From Candidatus Obscuribacter sp. (GTDB taxonomy: Bacteria; Cyanobacteriota; Vampirovibrionia; Obscuribacterales; Obscuribacteraceae), in NCBI GenBank assembly GCA_021772135.1, contig JADYXQ010000157.1, positions 1-51,682 on the forward strand: a stretch of DNA of 51,682 nt. Direction: 5' to 3'. The translations under genes and the position numbers were made by a program. The notes under the pieces were generated by a model, which saw only the letters and a program-made list of their open reading frames with translations, was not told the DNA's origin and made no database searches. Shown in pieces: positions 16,549-25,737 of this stretch. The first letter of the stretch is position 1; every line of letters starts with the position of its first letter.

Positions 16549-18171
16549 TTAAAGATAGGCAGTTTCTCTGTAGGCTCCCCAGACTTCCCGCATTGCATTA
16601 CAAATTTCACCAAGGGTGGCGTAAGCTTCCACCGCTTCCATCAAGAACGGGAATGAATTTTTGCCGTCCCTCATACCCTGTTTGAGAGCTGCCAGCGTGT
16701 TGGCTACCTTTTCATTATCGCGACGTTCTTTCAATGCTTTGATGCGATTAAGCTGTCGCTCTTCGTATTCCAGACCAATTTTAAGCACTTCAATCTTGGC
16801 TCCGGGAGCTTCTTCTTTAAAGCCGGTCAAACCGACGAAGACTCGATCGCCCGATTGCATTTTCTGCTCGAACTTGTAAGCCGAATCGGCTATCTCTTTC
16901 ATAAAGTATCCGTTTTCGATACCGGCCATGACACCACCGATTTCTTCAATCTGTTTGAAGTATTCGTTGGCGCCTCTTTCCATTTCGTCAGTGAGCCACT
17001 CAACATAATAAGAACCTGCCAGCGGATCTGAAACATTGGCCACGCCTGTTTCAAATGCGATTATTTGTTGTGTGCGCAAAGCGATGTGAGCCGCTTTTTC
17101 AGTAGGCAATCCCAACACTTCATCCATAGAATTAGTGTGCAGTGATTGAGTACCACCAAGCACGCCTGCCAGCGCCTCAATAGTGGTGCGAATAATATTG
17201 TTTTCCGGTTGTGGCGCCGTCAGACTGCAACCGGCCGTCTGAGTGTGGAAGCGCAACTTCAGTGAGCGTTCATCTTTAGCGCCGTAATGGTCGCGCATAC
17301 GTTTAGCCCAGATGCGTCTGGCGGCCCGATATTTAGCAATTTCCTCAAAGAAATCAATATGAGCATTGAAGAAGAATGACAGACGCGGCACAAAATCGTC
17401 GAGTTTAAGACCGGCTTCCAGCCCGGCATCAACGTAAGCAAAACCATCAGCTAGAGTGAAAGCCAATTCTTGAACGGCGGTTGCACCAGCTTCGCGAATG
17501 TGATAACCCGAAACTGAAATGGTGTTCCACCTCGGCACATTTTCGGTACAGAAGACCATCATGTCTTGAATCAATTTGAGTGCCGGGCGCGGCGGAATCA
17601 AATAGGTTTTCTGCGCTGTGTACTCTTTGAAAATATCGTTCTGCAAAGTGCCATTCAACAGTTTCCAATCAAAGCCACGTTTTTTTGCATTGGCCAGGAA
17701 CATACAGAAAATAATGACAGCAGGGCCGTTAATTGTCATCGATGTGGAGACTTTATCGAGCGGCAAATCTCTATAGAGAATCTCTATGTCTTCCAGCGAA
17801 TCGATAGCCGCCCCACAGACGCCTACTTCGCCATGTGATTTAGGATTGTCTGAATCAAGCCCCATGAGCGTCGGCAAATCAAAGGCAGTGGAGAGGCCCG
17901 TTGTACCTGTGGCCAGTAAATATTTGAAGCGGGCGTTGGTTTCTTCAGCACCGCCAAATCCGGCAAACTGACGCATTGTCCACATTTTGCCGCGGTACAT
18001 GGTGTCGTGAATGCCGCGTGTATAAGGGAAGAGACCGGGGTCATTCAATGCGGTTTTGTAATCCAGGTCTTTGATGTCGTCAGGTGTATAGACAGCCTTA
18101 AGAGGAATGCCGGAAAGTGTCTCCACAGTCTTTTCGACTTTGGGTTCTTTCTTACTTAATTCCTTAACCAT
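16549..18171 (-). CDS. Acyl-CoA mutase large subunit, isobutyryl-CoA mutase type
   Basis: 540 residues form the TIM-barrel catalytic chain of the methylmalonyl-CoA mutase family; the C-terminal B12-binding domain (about 130 residues) is absent, so a separate small subunit is expected. None is in the window. Family motifs include DTMYRGKMWTMRQFAGFGGAEE, AFDLPTLMGLDSDNP, SVSGYHIREAGA and QSLHTNSMDE. The two substrate-selecting positions are Phe69 (RQFAG) and Gln187 (YTAQK), 118 residues apart. That matches isobutyryl-CoA mutase (Phe/Gln) and not methylmalonyl-CoA mutase (Tyr/Arg). Family knowledge therefore suggests reversible isobutyryl-CoA/butyryl-CoA conversion, though related mutases could also fit. 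The ATG has AGAGGA upstream. It is first of an apparent operon with three protease genes. Confidence 0.85.
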   Translation of the reverse strand: MVKELSKKEPKVEKTVETLSGIPLKAVYTPDDIKDLDYKTALNDPGLFPYTRGIHDTMYRGKMWTMRQFAGFGGAEETNARFKYLLATGTTGLSTAFDLPTLMGLDSDNPKSHGEVGVCGAAIDSLEDIEILYRDLPLDKVSTSMTINGPAVIIFCMFLANAKKRGFDWKLLNGTLQNDIFKEYTAQKTYLIPPRPALKLIQDMMVFCTENVPRWNTISVSGYHIREAGATAVQELAFTLADGFAYVDAGLEAGLKLDDFVPRLSFFFNAHIDFFEEIAKYRAARRIWAKRMRDHYGAKDERSLKLRFHTQTAGCSLTAPQPENNIIRTTIEALAGVLGGTQSLHTNSMDEVLGLPTEKAAHIALRTQQIIAFETGVANVSDPLAGSYYVEWLTDEMERGANEYFKQIEEIGGVMAGIENGYFMKEIADSAYKFEQKMQSGDRVFVGLTGFKEEAPGAKIEVLKIGLEYEERQLNRIKALKERRDNEKVANTLAALKQGMRDGKNSFPFLMEAVEAYATLGEICNAMREVWGAYRETAYL

Positions 18172-18296
18172 TGATTTTCCTCTTCTGTTCTGCGTTTCAA
18201 AAGCAGCGATCTTAAGCTATCATTTGCGCCTGACTGGCGGCGGGGTTCTATCACCGCGTCTTCATTTATTCTCTCAGATCAAGAGGAAAAATTCAC

Positions 18297-20027
18297 ATGA
18301 CCACTACTGCCGGGGTTCAATCAGGCGCTGAAGTGATCGCCGCTATTCTTGCCGCAGAAGAGCCGATTTTTGTGCGCGCTCCCCGTGGAGTCAAGCTCCA
18401 CACCAAAGGTTGGGTGCAAGAAGCAGCGTTGCGAATGCTGCTCAATAACCTCGATCCGGATGTGGCAGAAAGACCTCTTGATCTTGTAGTTTACGGCGGC
18501 TCAGGTAAAGCGGCGCGCAACTGGCCCTGTTTCAAAGCGATTGTTAAAGCCTTGCTTGGTCTGGAAAATGATGAAACTTTGCTCATTCAGTCCGGCAAGC
18601 CGGTGGGCATTTTCAAAAGTCACAGCAATGCTCCGCGCGTTCTCATCGCCAATTCCAACCTGGTTGGTCACTGGGCCAACTGGGAGCATTTCCGCGAACT
18701 GGATAAAAAAGGCCTGATGATGTTTGGCCAGATGACGGCCGGCTCATGGATTTACATCGGCACCCAGGGAATTTTGCAAGGCACTTACGAAACCTTCGCC
18801 TCCCTGGCACGCAAACATTATGGTGGCACCTTAAAAGGTCGCATCGTTTTGACTGCCGGTCTGGGTGGAATGGGCGGTGCGCAACCACTGGCAGTGACCA
18901 TGAATGAAGGGGTGGCAATCTGTATCGAAGCAGATCAAACCCGCATTCAAAGAAGGTTGGAGACTGCCTATTTAGACGTACAGGCCACTGATCTCAATGA
19001 CGCACTTAAGCTGGCTGCTGAAGCGAAAAGTAAAGGTCTGGCGCTGTCTATCGGTGTGCACGGTAATGCCGCGCAGCTCTTGCCCCAGATGCTTGAAATG
19101 GGCTTCCTGCCTGATGTTTTAACAGATCAAACTTCTGCTCATGATCCGCTCAATGGATACATTCCCCTGACAAAAGATGGTCAGGCGATGTCCACTGCCG
19201 CGGCAGCAGATCTGCGCCAGGCGGAACCTGACGAATATCTAAAACTGGCCGACAGTGCCATTGCTATCCACGTCAAAGCCATGCTCGAATTTCAAAAACG
19301 CGGTGTGATCACTTTTGACTACGGCAATAATATTCGTCAAGAAGCTTTCAACCACGGTGTTAAAGACGCCTTTGCCTTCCCCGGTTTTGTGCCTGCCTTC
19401 ATTCGTCCGCTCTTTTGCGAAGGTAAGGGACCGTTCCGCTGGGCCGCACTGTCTGGAGATCCGGCCGATATCGCCGTGATTGACCAGGCCATTCTGACTA
19501 ATTTTGCCTCTGACACAGCGCTTTGCCGCTGGATCAAGTTGGCTGCCGAAAGAGTGAAGTTCCAGGGTTTGCCTGCCCGCATTTGCTGGCTGGGTTACGG
19601 AGATCGCCTGAAAATGGGCTTGATTATGAATGATCTGGTGACTCAGGGCAAAGTTAAGGCGCCCATTGTGATTGGTCGCGACCACCTTGATTCTGGCTCG
19701 GTGGCTTCGCCTAATCGCGAAACCGAATCAATGAAAGACGGCTCTGACGCTGTGGCCGACTGGGTTTACCTCAATGCCATGATTAACGCCGTAGGCGGTG
19801 CCAGCTGGGTTTCGTTGCATCACGGCGGCGGAGTGGGCATGGGTTATTCCTTGCATTCCGGCCAGGTAATTGTGGCCGACGGCACTGCCGAAGCTCACGA
19901 AAGACTAACGAGAGTGCTGACAACCGACCCTGGTATGGGTGTGATTCGTCACGTTGACGCTGGATATGATGAAGCTATTGCCTTTGTCCAGGGCACTGAC
20001 ATCAGAGTGCCGATGCATGAGCTGTGA
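18297..20027 (+). CDS. hutU: Urocanate hydratase
   Basis: A 576-residue NAD-dependent enzyme that converts urocanate to imidazolone propionate in histidine breakdown. Motifs are clear: [46 protein letters not shown], the glycine-rich [12 protein letters not shown] and the C-terminal [13 protein letters not shown]. The length is typical. AAGAGG lies before the ATG. It is divergent from the mutase gene across 125 bp. No other hut gene is in the window, so the pathway must be completed elsewhere. Its stop codon lies inside a 52-nt palindrome. Confidence 0.96.
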   Translation: MTTTAGVQSGAEVIAAILAAEEPIFVRAPRGVKLHTKGWVQEAALRMLLNNLDPDVAERPLDLVVYGGSGKAARNWPCFKAIVKALLGLENDETLLIQSGKPVGIFKSHSNAPRVLIANSNLVGHWANWEHFRELDKKGLMMFGQMTAGSWIYIGTQGILQGTYETFASLARKHYGGTLKGRIVLTAGLGGMGGAQPLAVTMNEGVAICIEADQTRIQRRLETAYLDVQATDLNDALKLAAEAKSKGLALSIGVHGNAAQLLPQMLEMGFLPDVLTDQTSAHDPLNGYIPLTKDGQAMSTAAAADLRQAEPDEYLKLADSAIAIHVKAMLEFQKRGVITFDYGNNIRQEAFNHGVKDAFAFPGFVPAFIRPLFCEGKGPFRWAALSGDPADIAVIDQAILTNFASDTALCRWIKLAAERVKFQGLPARICWLGYGDRLKMGLIMNDLVTQGKVKAPIVIGRDHLDSGSVASPNRETESMKDGSDAVADWVYLNAMINAVGGASWVSLHHGGGVGMGYSLHSGQVIVADGTAEAHERLTRVLTTDPGMGVIRHVDAGYDEAIAFVQGTDIRVPMHEL

Positions 20028-20072
20028 AACCGACAGAGATTTTTGCGCAAAAATCTCTGTCGGCTTCACAGC
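20021..20072. repeat. 52-nt near-perfect palindrome overlapping the hutU stop
   Basis: GCTGTGAA (20021-20028) pairs with TTCACAGC (20065-20072). After one A/C mismatch, CCGACAGAGATTTTTGC (20030-20046) pairs perfectly with GCAAAAATCTCTGTCGG (20047-20063). The dyad has 25 of 26 positions matched and no spacer at the centre. It contains the hutU TGA. No T-tract follows on the plus strand, so it is not a standard intrinsic terminator, though it may block transcription or protect the mRNA 3' end. Confidence 0.9.
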
Positions 20073-20116
20073 CCCATTTAGAGATGCCGTAACTCACCAC
20101 CACCTGCCACCGCACT

Positions 20117-20146
20117 GCCAAGATTAGATTTTTCTTGGCCAAGATT
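20117..20146. repeat. GCCAAGATT direct repeat, 21-bp period, upstream of lysC
   Basis: GCCAAGATT occurs at 20117-20125 and 20138-20146, exactly 21 bp apart, about two helical turns. CCAAGA (20118-20123) also pairs with TCTTGG (20133-20138). It lies 75-100 bp before the lysC start and could be a regulator site or an RNA hairpin. No lysine riboswitch is recognisable. Confidence 0.35.
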
Positions 20147-20219
20147 TTACTTTTGCCCTGAAGCATCCAGTATCATTGTCATGTGGCTATTTGTAGACTT
20201 GAGTAAATTCGTATAATTC

Positions 20220-21494
20220 ATGGCGCGTCTGGTTCAAAAGTTTGGTGGCACTTCGGTCGCTGACGTAAGTAAAATTCGCAAAGCTGCCGAAATCGTGGTG
20301 AAAGGTGCATCTGAAGGTCATGAAGTCGCGACTGTGGTATCAGCTATGGGGCACACTACAGACCATCTGATTGCTCTGGCTGAGCAACTAACGCCCGCAG
20401 TGGGCGATCGCAATCCGCGTGAGATGGACATGCTCTTAGCCACTGGTGAGCAGGTATCTATCGCACTGATGACCATGGCCATTCAAACTCTTGGTTATGA
20501 AGCCAAATCATTTACCGGCGCTCAGGCCGGCATTATTACTGAAGGCCGTCATGGCGTAGCGAAAATTCAAGAGATGCGCACCGACCGTCTCGAATCAGCG
20601 CTGGCTCGGGGGGAAATAGCCGTAGTTGCTGGTTTTCAGGGCGTAACTGAAAACGAAGAATTAACCACCCTTGGTCGCGGCGGATCAGATACCACGGCGG
20701 TGGCGCTGGCTGCTTCATTGGGCGCGGATCGTTGTGATATTTATACTGATGTCAGGGGAGTTTATACCGCTGATCCAAGAATCGTTTCTGACGCCAGAAA
20801 ACTGCCGTCGGTCAGCTATGAAGAAATGTTGGAACTTGCTGCCACGGGAGCACAGGTGATGAATGCTAGATCGGTAGAACTTGCCATGGACAATCAAGTG
20901 TCAATCAGGGTGCGCTCAACTTTTGTACCTGAAGATGTAGGCACGCTAATAACTCATAGAGTGGTATCACCCGAATACACAATCGCCGGAATTTCTTGCG
21001 ATATGAACTCGGCCATCATTACTTTGAAAAGCCTCGACAACGCCACTGAAAGCAAGCCTTTCGAGGGCATCTCCGCACTATTCACCCGCTTGCAAGAATT
21101 GGGCATTCAAACCGATATGGTAATGGTGCTCAAGCATGAAGACGAACCTTCGCAAGAACTGGTGTTCACTGTTGAAAAATCGGCACTACCTAGAGTGCAG
21201 CAGTTAATCGAATCACTGGCACTAAGTCTCGGTAATCCGCTGATGCAGGTAGAAACCGATATTGCCAAAGTATCGGTAGTGGGTCGCCGCCTCACCAATC
21301 GTCCCGAAGTGGTGGCAGGCGTTTTCGAAGTTTTGCATGAAGCCAGTATTCCGGTGCAAATGGTGGCCACAGGCGATATGCGTGTCAGCATTTTGACACC
21401 GGCGAAGAACGGCCGTGAAGCAGTGAAGCTGATTCACAAACGCTTCAATTTGTCTGAAAATCCAAGCGGATCAAATGACTCAATCAACGCTTAA
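20220..21494 (+). CDS. lysC: Aspartate kinase
   Basis: A 424-residue monofunctional aspartokinase for the first step to Lys, Thr, Met and diaminopimelate. VQKFGGTSVADVSKI is the catalytic start. TTLGRGGSDTTAVALAA and DIYTDVRGVYTADPR follow. Two ACT domains fill residues about 265-415 and normally bind the feedback amino acid. The N-terminus matches the family, so the ATG at 20220 is right although no Shine-Dalgarno is seen. TATAAT at 20212-20217 lies almost against the start codon, too close to be the promoter of this start. The downstream gene begins 12 bp after the stop. Confidence 0.96.
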   Translation: MARLVQKFGGTSVADVSKIRKAAEIVVKGASEGHEVATVVSAMGHTTDHLIALAEQLTPAVGDRNPREMDMLLATGEQVSIALMTMAIQTLGYEAKSFTGAQAGIITEGRHGVAKIQEMRTDRLESALARGEIAVVAGFQGVTENEELTTLGRGGSDTTAVALAASLGADRCDIYTDVRGVYTADPRIVSDARKLPSVSYEEMLELAATGAQVMNARSVELAMDNQVSIRVRSTFVPEDVGTLITHRVVSPEYTIAGISCDMNSAIITLKSLDNATESKPFEGISALFTRLQELGIQTDMVMVLKHEDEPSQELVFTVEKSALPRVQQLIESLALSLGNPLMQVETDIAKVSVVGRRLTNRPEVVAGVFEVLHEASIPVQMVATGDMRVSILTPAKNGREAVKLIHKRFNLSENPSGSNDSINA

Positions 21495-21506
21495 GTGAGA
21501 AAGTAA

Positions 21507-21902
21507 ATGGCAGGACTGGATAACATTTTCAATAAAGTCAAAGAAGCAACCAAACAGGCTGCCGACCAGACTAATCGCGCGGCCAAAGCAGCTAAGCTAA
21601 AAATGAATGTGATGTCTTTGACTTCGGAGAAAACTCAACATCTGCAAACTATCGGCCAGCGCACTTACACACTGTTTGTCGAAAATTCCACCATCGACGG
21701 CCGGGTCTTGCAAGAAAAAATTCACGAGGAACTGACTCAGATTGCCCGTATCGATGGCCGTATTCGGGAGCTGGAAAGCGAGATTGCCGATATCCAGTCC
21801 AATACTCAGCATATTGACATCACCGACGTCACCACCGATGACAAAAATAAGAGCGACAAAGATAAGAGCGACTCATCTCAAGATCAAGAGAAAAAACAAT
21901 GA
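21507..21902 (+). CDS. Small coiled-coil protein of unknown function
   Basis: 131 residues, not assigned to a family. The N-terminal third (IFNKVKEATKQAADQTNRAAKAAKLKMNV) is amphipathic and basic. Residues about 40-95 form a coiled-coil pattern around LYTLF..N and IDGRIRELESEIADI. The C-terminus is a charged DKNKSDKDKSDSSQDQEKK tail. The layout resembles small cytoplasmic coiled-coil proteins that often carry a zinc ribbon, but no cysteines are present here. It lies 12 bp after lysC and overlaps the next gene by 4 nt (ATGA), so the three are likely one transcript. Confidence 0.7.
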   Translation: MAGLDNIFNKVKEATKQAADQTNRAAKAAKLKMNVMSLTSEKTQHLQTIGQRTYTLFVENSTIDGRVLQEKIHEELTQIARIDGRIRELESEIADIQSNTQHIDITDVTTDDKNKSDKDKSDSSQDQEKKQ

Positions 21903-22564
21903 CTAAGCGCGAAAAACTGATATTCAGCCTGATTGTTTTGGCGGCGATTGCAGCACCATCTTTGATGCCGGCCTTTGCTGATGTGATTTCTCCCTCAATC
22001 AATGATGATGAAGCCACGTCCTATTCGCGTGAACCGGCAAATGCCGCCTTTTTCGGGAAGGGCGTCAGCGGCCGTATGTCAGAGGCCTCTTACATGCGTT
22101 TTGGCGGCGAACAGGCACTGCTTGAAGGTAACTTCAAGGAAGCCTATCGAAAGCTCTCCAAAGCTGTACAGTTCGACCCGGGTGATCCCACCGGTCATGT
22201 CATGTTAGCCAGAGCTATGACCGGAATTCTACGTAAATCGAAATACACCGAGATTGATCGCGACTTTTTAATGCGCACCATTCGTGAGTGGAAACAGATA
22301 CAAAGACATGACGCCGATCAGACCGAGCAGTTTGAGGCTCGGGATAATTTACGTAAACTAGCAAAGGTAGTCAAGCTGATCAAAGAGCACGATCTAGCAG
22401 TATCCTTAGCTAAGGCTAATGAAGCAAAAGCTAAATTAGCGGATAAAGTTCCTACAGTGGAGTCGAAAGACAAAACTGTCGTCGCCGAGGAATCCCTTGT
22501 GGAAACCAAGGGGAAGGCTTTAGTTGCCGAAGACGCACTGAAGTCGGATGGGGTGACAAGGTAA
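21899..22564 (+). CDS. Exported TPR-like protein of unknown function
   Basis: 221 residues. The signal peptide (KREKLIFSLIVLAAIAAPSLMPAFA) points to export. Residues about 68-105 form one TPR-like unit (GEQALLEGNFKEAYRKLSKAVQFDPGDPTGHVMLARAM). The rest is helical with an Ala/Lys/Val-rich C-terminus showing a weak repeat (VESKDKTVVAEESLVETKGKALVAEDAL). The start overlaps the upstream stop by 4 nt. The function is not recognisable. Confidence 0.7.
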   Translation: MTKREKLIFSLIVLAAIAAPSLMPAFADVISPSINDDEATSYSREPANAAFFGKGVSGRMSEASYMRFGGEQALLEGNFKEAYRKLSKAVQFDPGDPTGHVMLARAMTGILRKSKYTEIDRDFLMRTIREWKQIQRHDADQTEQFEARDNLRKLAKVVKLIKEHDLAVSLAKANEAKAKLADKVPTVESKDKTVVAEESLVETKGKALVAEDALKSDGVTR

Positions 22565-22697
22565 AGCCGCGCAAGCGACTTTGCCAGAGGAAGTGGTTCT
22601 GGGCATCCAGTCCAAAACCATGACAGACTAGTACAGTACAAAAGGACCAACCGTTCTCGATAAACTGAGATCTTGCGGTCGTAAGAGGAAAATTGAC

Positions 22698-22985
22698 GTG
22701 AATAACAAATTGTTTGTAGGAAACCTTTCATTCAAAACTACACAGCAAGATCTGCAAGATCTCTTTGCTGAGTACGGCGAAGTTGTGTCAGTAGCGATCC
22801 CAACTGATCGTGAAACTGGTAGACAACGTGGTTTCGCTTTCGTAGAAATGGCGACCCAAGCCCAGGCTGAAGCCGCAATCAAAGCTCTCAACGGACGTGA
22901 AGTTGACGGCAGACAGATTGCAGTTAACGTTTCCCAGCCTAAGTCCCGCGATGGCGGCGGCGGTGGCGGCAGAGGCCGTTATTAA
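22698..22985 (+). CDS. RNA-recognition-motif (RRM) RNA-binding protein, cyanobacterial Rbp type
   Basis: 95 residues: one RRM (about 3-80) with RNP2 LFVGNL and RNP1 RGFAFVEM, then a short glycine-rich tail (GGGGGGRGRY). Single-RRM glycine-tailed proteins are typical of Cyanobacteria, where several are cold-inducible RNA chaperones. The start is GTG with AGAGGAAAA before it. A 133-bp leader separates it from the upstream gene and contains a weak hairpin (TGGTT...AACCA), so post-transcriptional control is possible. A terminator lies at 23074-23113. Confidence 0.93.
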   Translation: MNNKLFVGNLSFKTTQQDLQDLFAEYGEVVSVAIPTDRETGRQRGFAFVEMATQAQAEAAIKALNGREVDGRQIAVNVSQPKSRDGGGGGGRGRY

Positions 22986-23073
22986 GAATTGAACTGGTTG
23001 TTGGTTTAAGTGATCCACTTAAATAAGTAGACAACCAAGCATCTCTTAAAAAACAAGCTTTAAAAGCTGAATA

Positions 23074-23113
23074 AAGAATGCCCTGTTGGTCATAGCACCG
23101 GCGGGGCATTCTT
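23074..23113 (+). terminator. Rho-independent terminator after the RRM gene
   Basis: AAGAATGCCC (23074-23083) pairs with GGGCATTCTT (23104-23113), a 10-bp stem with a 20-nt loop. A moderately T-rich TTATATTGTAT stretch begins at the 3' arm. It lies about 90 bp after the RRM stop. Confidence 0.7.
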
Positions 23114-23163
23114 ATATTGTATGATTCAGGCTGCTGTAGATTCCCTTTTTCGCGAGCAATGGC

Positions 23164-24177
23164 ATGAACCGCAAAGCATTTTCCATCGGCGTCACTATTT
23201 GCATTTGCATCGCATTGAGCACCTCGATTTTATTGACGGCGTGCAGTGGCAGTGATAGCAAAGGCGACTCTGCTGCAAGCAAGAGTGTCACTATCGCCCA
23301 GTTCGGTCATGTCTTTCTCTACATGCCTCTTTATGTAGCCATGAGAAAAGGCTATTTTGCCAAAAACGGCCTCGACGTCAAACTTGTCTCCACCGGTGGT
23401 GACGAGAAAACATTCACCGCAGTCTCTACAGGCAACGCTCAATTTGGTGTAGCAGACCCGACATTTGCCGCCATTGCCAGAGAGCGCGGCCAGGGCGGAA
23501 AAGTGGTGGCATCAGTGGTCAGTGGCACACCGTTCTGGGTGATTAGCTATAGTAATAAATTCGGTTACTCCACCAACAGTAATGTTTTAGGTGGTGCGCG
23601 AGTGGCGACTTATTCAGCACCATCTACCAGTTATGCGGTGATGAAACAACTGCTGCAGAATAACGGCAATGCCATTCCAGCCACTATTGTGCAAGGCGCT
23701 TTCGGCACGTTATTACCAATGCTCAAAGCCGATAAAGCCGACCTGGCAATGGAAATTGAGCCGGTGGTGTCAACAGCCATCGAGAATGGTGCCCATGTAG
23801 TTTATGAGCCTAAAGTGGGCGAATTTGCTTTTACCGGTTTGACTGTTTCAGATGCATATTGCAAAGAACACCCTGAAAAAATTCAAGCTGCAGTGAATGC
23901 CTTAGATCAAGCCATGCAGTACATTCATAATGATCCTGTGGGGGCCGCCGCTGTAGCTCATGAAGAATTTCCTGAATGTTCTGCCCTTGTAATCAAAGTT
24001 GCTCTCGATCGTCTGCGCGCCAGCAAAACGGTGCCTCTATCGCCAATGCTCAACCTCGAAGCCTGGACCAATGCCATCAATTTGAGGCGTGAGATAGGCG
24101 ATATTGAAGGGCCTGGTTCTTACGACGATAATGTCGACATGTCATTCGTAAAGAAAATACCAGCCCATGGTCACTGA
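23164..24177 (+). CDS. ABC transporter substrate-binding lipoprotein (SsuA/TauA/ThiY-like)
   Basis: 337 residues. A lipoprotein signal with lipobox LTAC near residue 27 implies anchoring by Cys. The mature part has the NMT1/SsuA-like two-lobe pattern: MPLYVAMRKGYFAKNGLDVKLV near the start, then a GNAQFGVADP motif. Relatives bind sulfonates, taurine, nitrate, bicarbonate or thiamine precursors; the ligand cannot be read from the sequence. It overlaps the ATPase gene by 11 nt and is followed by a permease, giving a complete importer. No strong Shine-Dalgarno is visible before the ATG. Confidence 0.9.
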   Translation: MNRKAFSIGVTICICIALSTSILLTACSGSDSKGDSAASKSVTIAQFGHVFLYMPLYVAMRKGYFAKNGLDVKLVSTGGDEKTFTAVSTGNAQFGVADPTFAAIARERGQGGKVVASVVSGTPFWVISYSNKFGYSTNSNVLGGARVATYSAPSTSYAVMKQLLQNNGNAIPATIVQGAFGTLLPMLKADKADLAMEIEPVVSTAIENGAHVVYEPKVGEFAFTGLTVSDAYCKEHPEKIQAAVNALDQAMQYIHNDPVGAAAVAHEEFPECSALVIKVALDRLRASKTVPLSPMLNLEAWTNAINLRREIGDIEGPGSYDDNVDMSFVKKIPAHGH

Positions 24178-24946
24178 GATTGCTGACGCTCTTTCAGTAG
24201 CAGCCCTGTCTTTTGCTTATGTAAAAGAGCACAAGCGACAGAGCATAATCAGTGATCTTAATTTGAATGTGCGGCAGGGAGAATTGATTTCAATTCTTGG
24301 AGCCAGCGGCTGCGGTAAAACTACCCTGCTTAATTTGATTGCCGGATTGATCGAGCCGCAAGGCGGTGCAATCACAATCAGTGGCAGCAAGAAAGGTCAA
24401 GCCGTCGGCTACATTTTTCAAGAAGATGCACTGCTTCCGTGGCGCACAGTGGGCAGCAATTTGCGCTTAGCGGCAGAGCTGCGCCATGAACTACAGGATT
24501 CAATCGAAGCCGATCTTCAGGAATATCTGAAAAGCTTTCACCTTACTGCCGATATCGTCAAAAAATATCCCGGTGAACTATCTGGTGGCATGAGGCAGCG
24601 GGTTAGCATTATTCAATCGCTTTTATTCAAGCCAGAATTGATCTTGCTTGATGAACCTTTTTCGGCCCTCGACTTCTACACTAAACTGCGCCTGGAGAGC
24701 GAATTTTATTCGCTTATAAAAAAACAGAATAAAGCGGCCATACTGGTCACCCACGATATTGACGAAGCCATTGCCATATCAGATCGGGTGCTAATCATGG
24801 ATAGAGCAGGAAAATTCAGCAACGAGTTCATTGTCGATTTAAAAGAACGCGAGCCGGAAGACGTGCGTGGTACCACCGAATTCGCCACCTATTTTCATCA
24901 GATCTGGTCTGCTCTGAAATCGAATATTGCCTTCGAAGGCATTTGA
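24167..24946 (+). CDS. ABC transporter ATP-binding protein (SsuB/TauB-like)
   Basis: 259 residues with all ABC motifs: Walker A GASGCGKTT, the Q-loop near GYIFQEDALLPW, signature LSGGMRQR, Walker B LILLDEPFSALD and the switch His in LVTHDIDEA. The FQEDALLPW form of the Q-loop is typical of the nitrate/sulfonate/taurine importer class. It should energise import through the permease that begins three bases after its stop. The start lies 11 nt inside the lipoprotein gene. Confidence 0.94.
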   Translation: MVTEIADALSVAALSFAYVKEHKRQSIISDLNLNVRQGELISILGASGCGKTTLLNLIAGLIEPQGGAITISGSKKGQAVGYIFQEDALLPWRTVGSNLRLAAELRHELQDSIEADLQEYLKSFHLTADIVKKYPGELSGGMRQRVSIIQSLLFKPELILLDEPFSALDFYTKLRLESEFYSLIKKQNKAAILVTHDIDEAIAISDRVLIMDRAGKFSNEFIVDLKEREPEDVRGTTEFATYFHQIWSALKSNIAFEGI

Positions 24947-24949
24947 GGC

Positions 24950-25723
24950 ATGGCTATGAAGCAGGCTAGTCTCGAAAATAAAATTGTATGGTTTTTATAC
25001 CCACTACCTTTGCTGTGTTTGCTGACGCTCTGGTATTTTTATACTCTCGACAGTAAAGAGCACCAGTTCATTTTCTCGAGCCCCGCCCAAGTCTGGCAAA
25101 CATTTTTGCGCCTGACTTATAGCGGTGAGCTTTTGCGTAATGCCGCAGTGACTGTTTTTGAAGCGTCCATTGGTTTTATCCTTGGCACTATATCTGGTGC
25201 CGCTCTGGGGCTTTCGCTCTGGGCTTCGCGCATTGTCGCTCGTCTCTCTAAGCCATATATAGTGGCTGCTGGAGCCATTCCAATCTTTGCTCTGGCGCCG
25301 ATTATTATTGTCTGGTTCGGTATCGGTATTGTTTCAAAGGTCGCCCTGGCTTTTATTGCGACTTTTGTGGTGGCGATTGGCCAGGCCTATCAAGGCGCGG
25401 TAACGGTTGAACCTAAATATTTGCGCTTAATGCAAGTTTTCGGCGCCACTAAAATGCAGACATTTCGCACGGTGATTGTGCCCAGCTCGCTTATATGGGT
25501 TATTAATGCCATGAAGCTTAATATCGGCCTGGCTTTGCTGGGCGCTTTCATTGGCGAATTTATTTCGGCTGAGCAAGGTCTGGGCAAAATGATAGTCAGT
25601 GCGTCAGGCACTTATGACATGGCCACAGTTTATGTGGGCGTGGTGGCTCTGGTGGTGATATCACTTCTGCTCACGTCGCTTGTAGATCTGAGCGAGCGGC
25701 GCTTATTGCGCTGGAAGCGATGA
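24950..25723 (+). CDS. ABC transporter permease (SsuC/TauC-like)
   Basis: 257 residues with about six membrane segments. The cytoplasmic EAA loop is visible around YLRLMQVFGATKMQTFRTVIVPSSLIW, which contacts the ATPase. GAIPIFALAPIIIVWFGIG is the conserved stretch of this permease class. It completes the three-gene importer beginning at 23164. The ATPase-permease spacing of 3 bp suggests coupled translation. The substrate is not determined. Confidence 0.93.
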   Translation: MAMKQASLENKIVWFLYPLPLLCLLTLWYFYTLDSKEHQFIFSSPAQVWQTFLRLTYSGELLRNAAVTVFEASIGFILGTISGAALGLSLWASRIVARLSKPYIVAAGAIPIFALAPIIIVWFGIGIVSKVALAFIATFVVAIGQAYQGAVTVEPKYLRLMQVFGATKMQTFRTVIVPSSLIWVINAMKLNIGLALLGAFIGEFISAEQGLGKMIVSASGTYDMATVYVGVVALVVISLLLTSLVDLSERRLLRWKR

Positions 25724-25737
25724 TTTTAGCGAGTCAA

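Noticed and set aside
16549-18171. Methylmalonyl-CoA mutase
   Set aside because: The substrate-site residues are Phe and Gln instead of Tyr and Arg, and the B12 domain is missing; the isobutyryl-type call fits better.
20212-20217. TATAAT as lysC promoter
   Set aside because: It ends two bases before the ATG, so transcription would begin inside the gene.
20073-20219. Lysine riboswitch before lysC
   Set aside because: The region is about 150 bp and shows none of the conserved lysine-riboswitch core.
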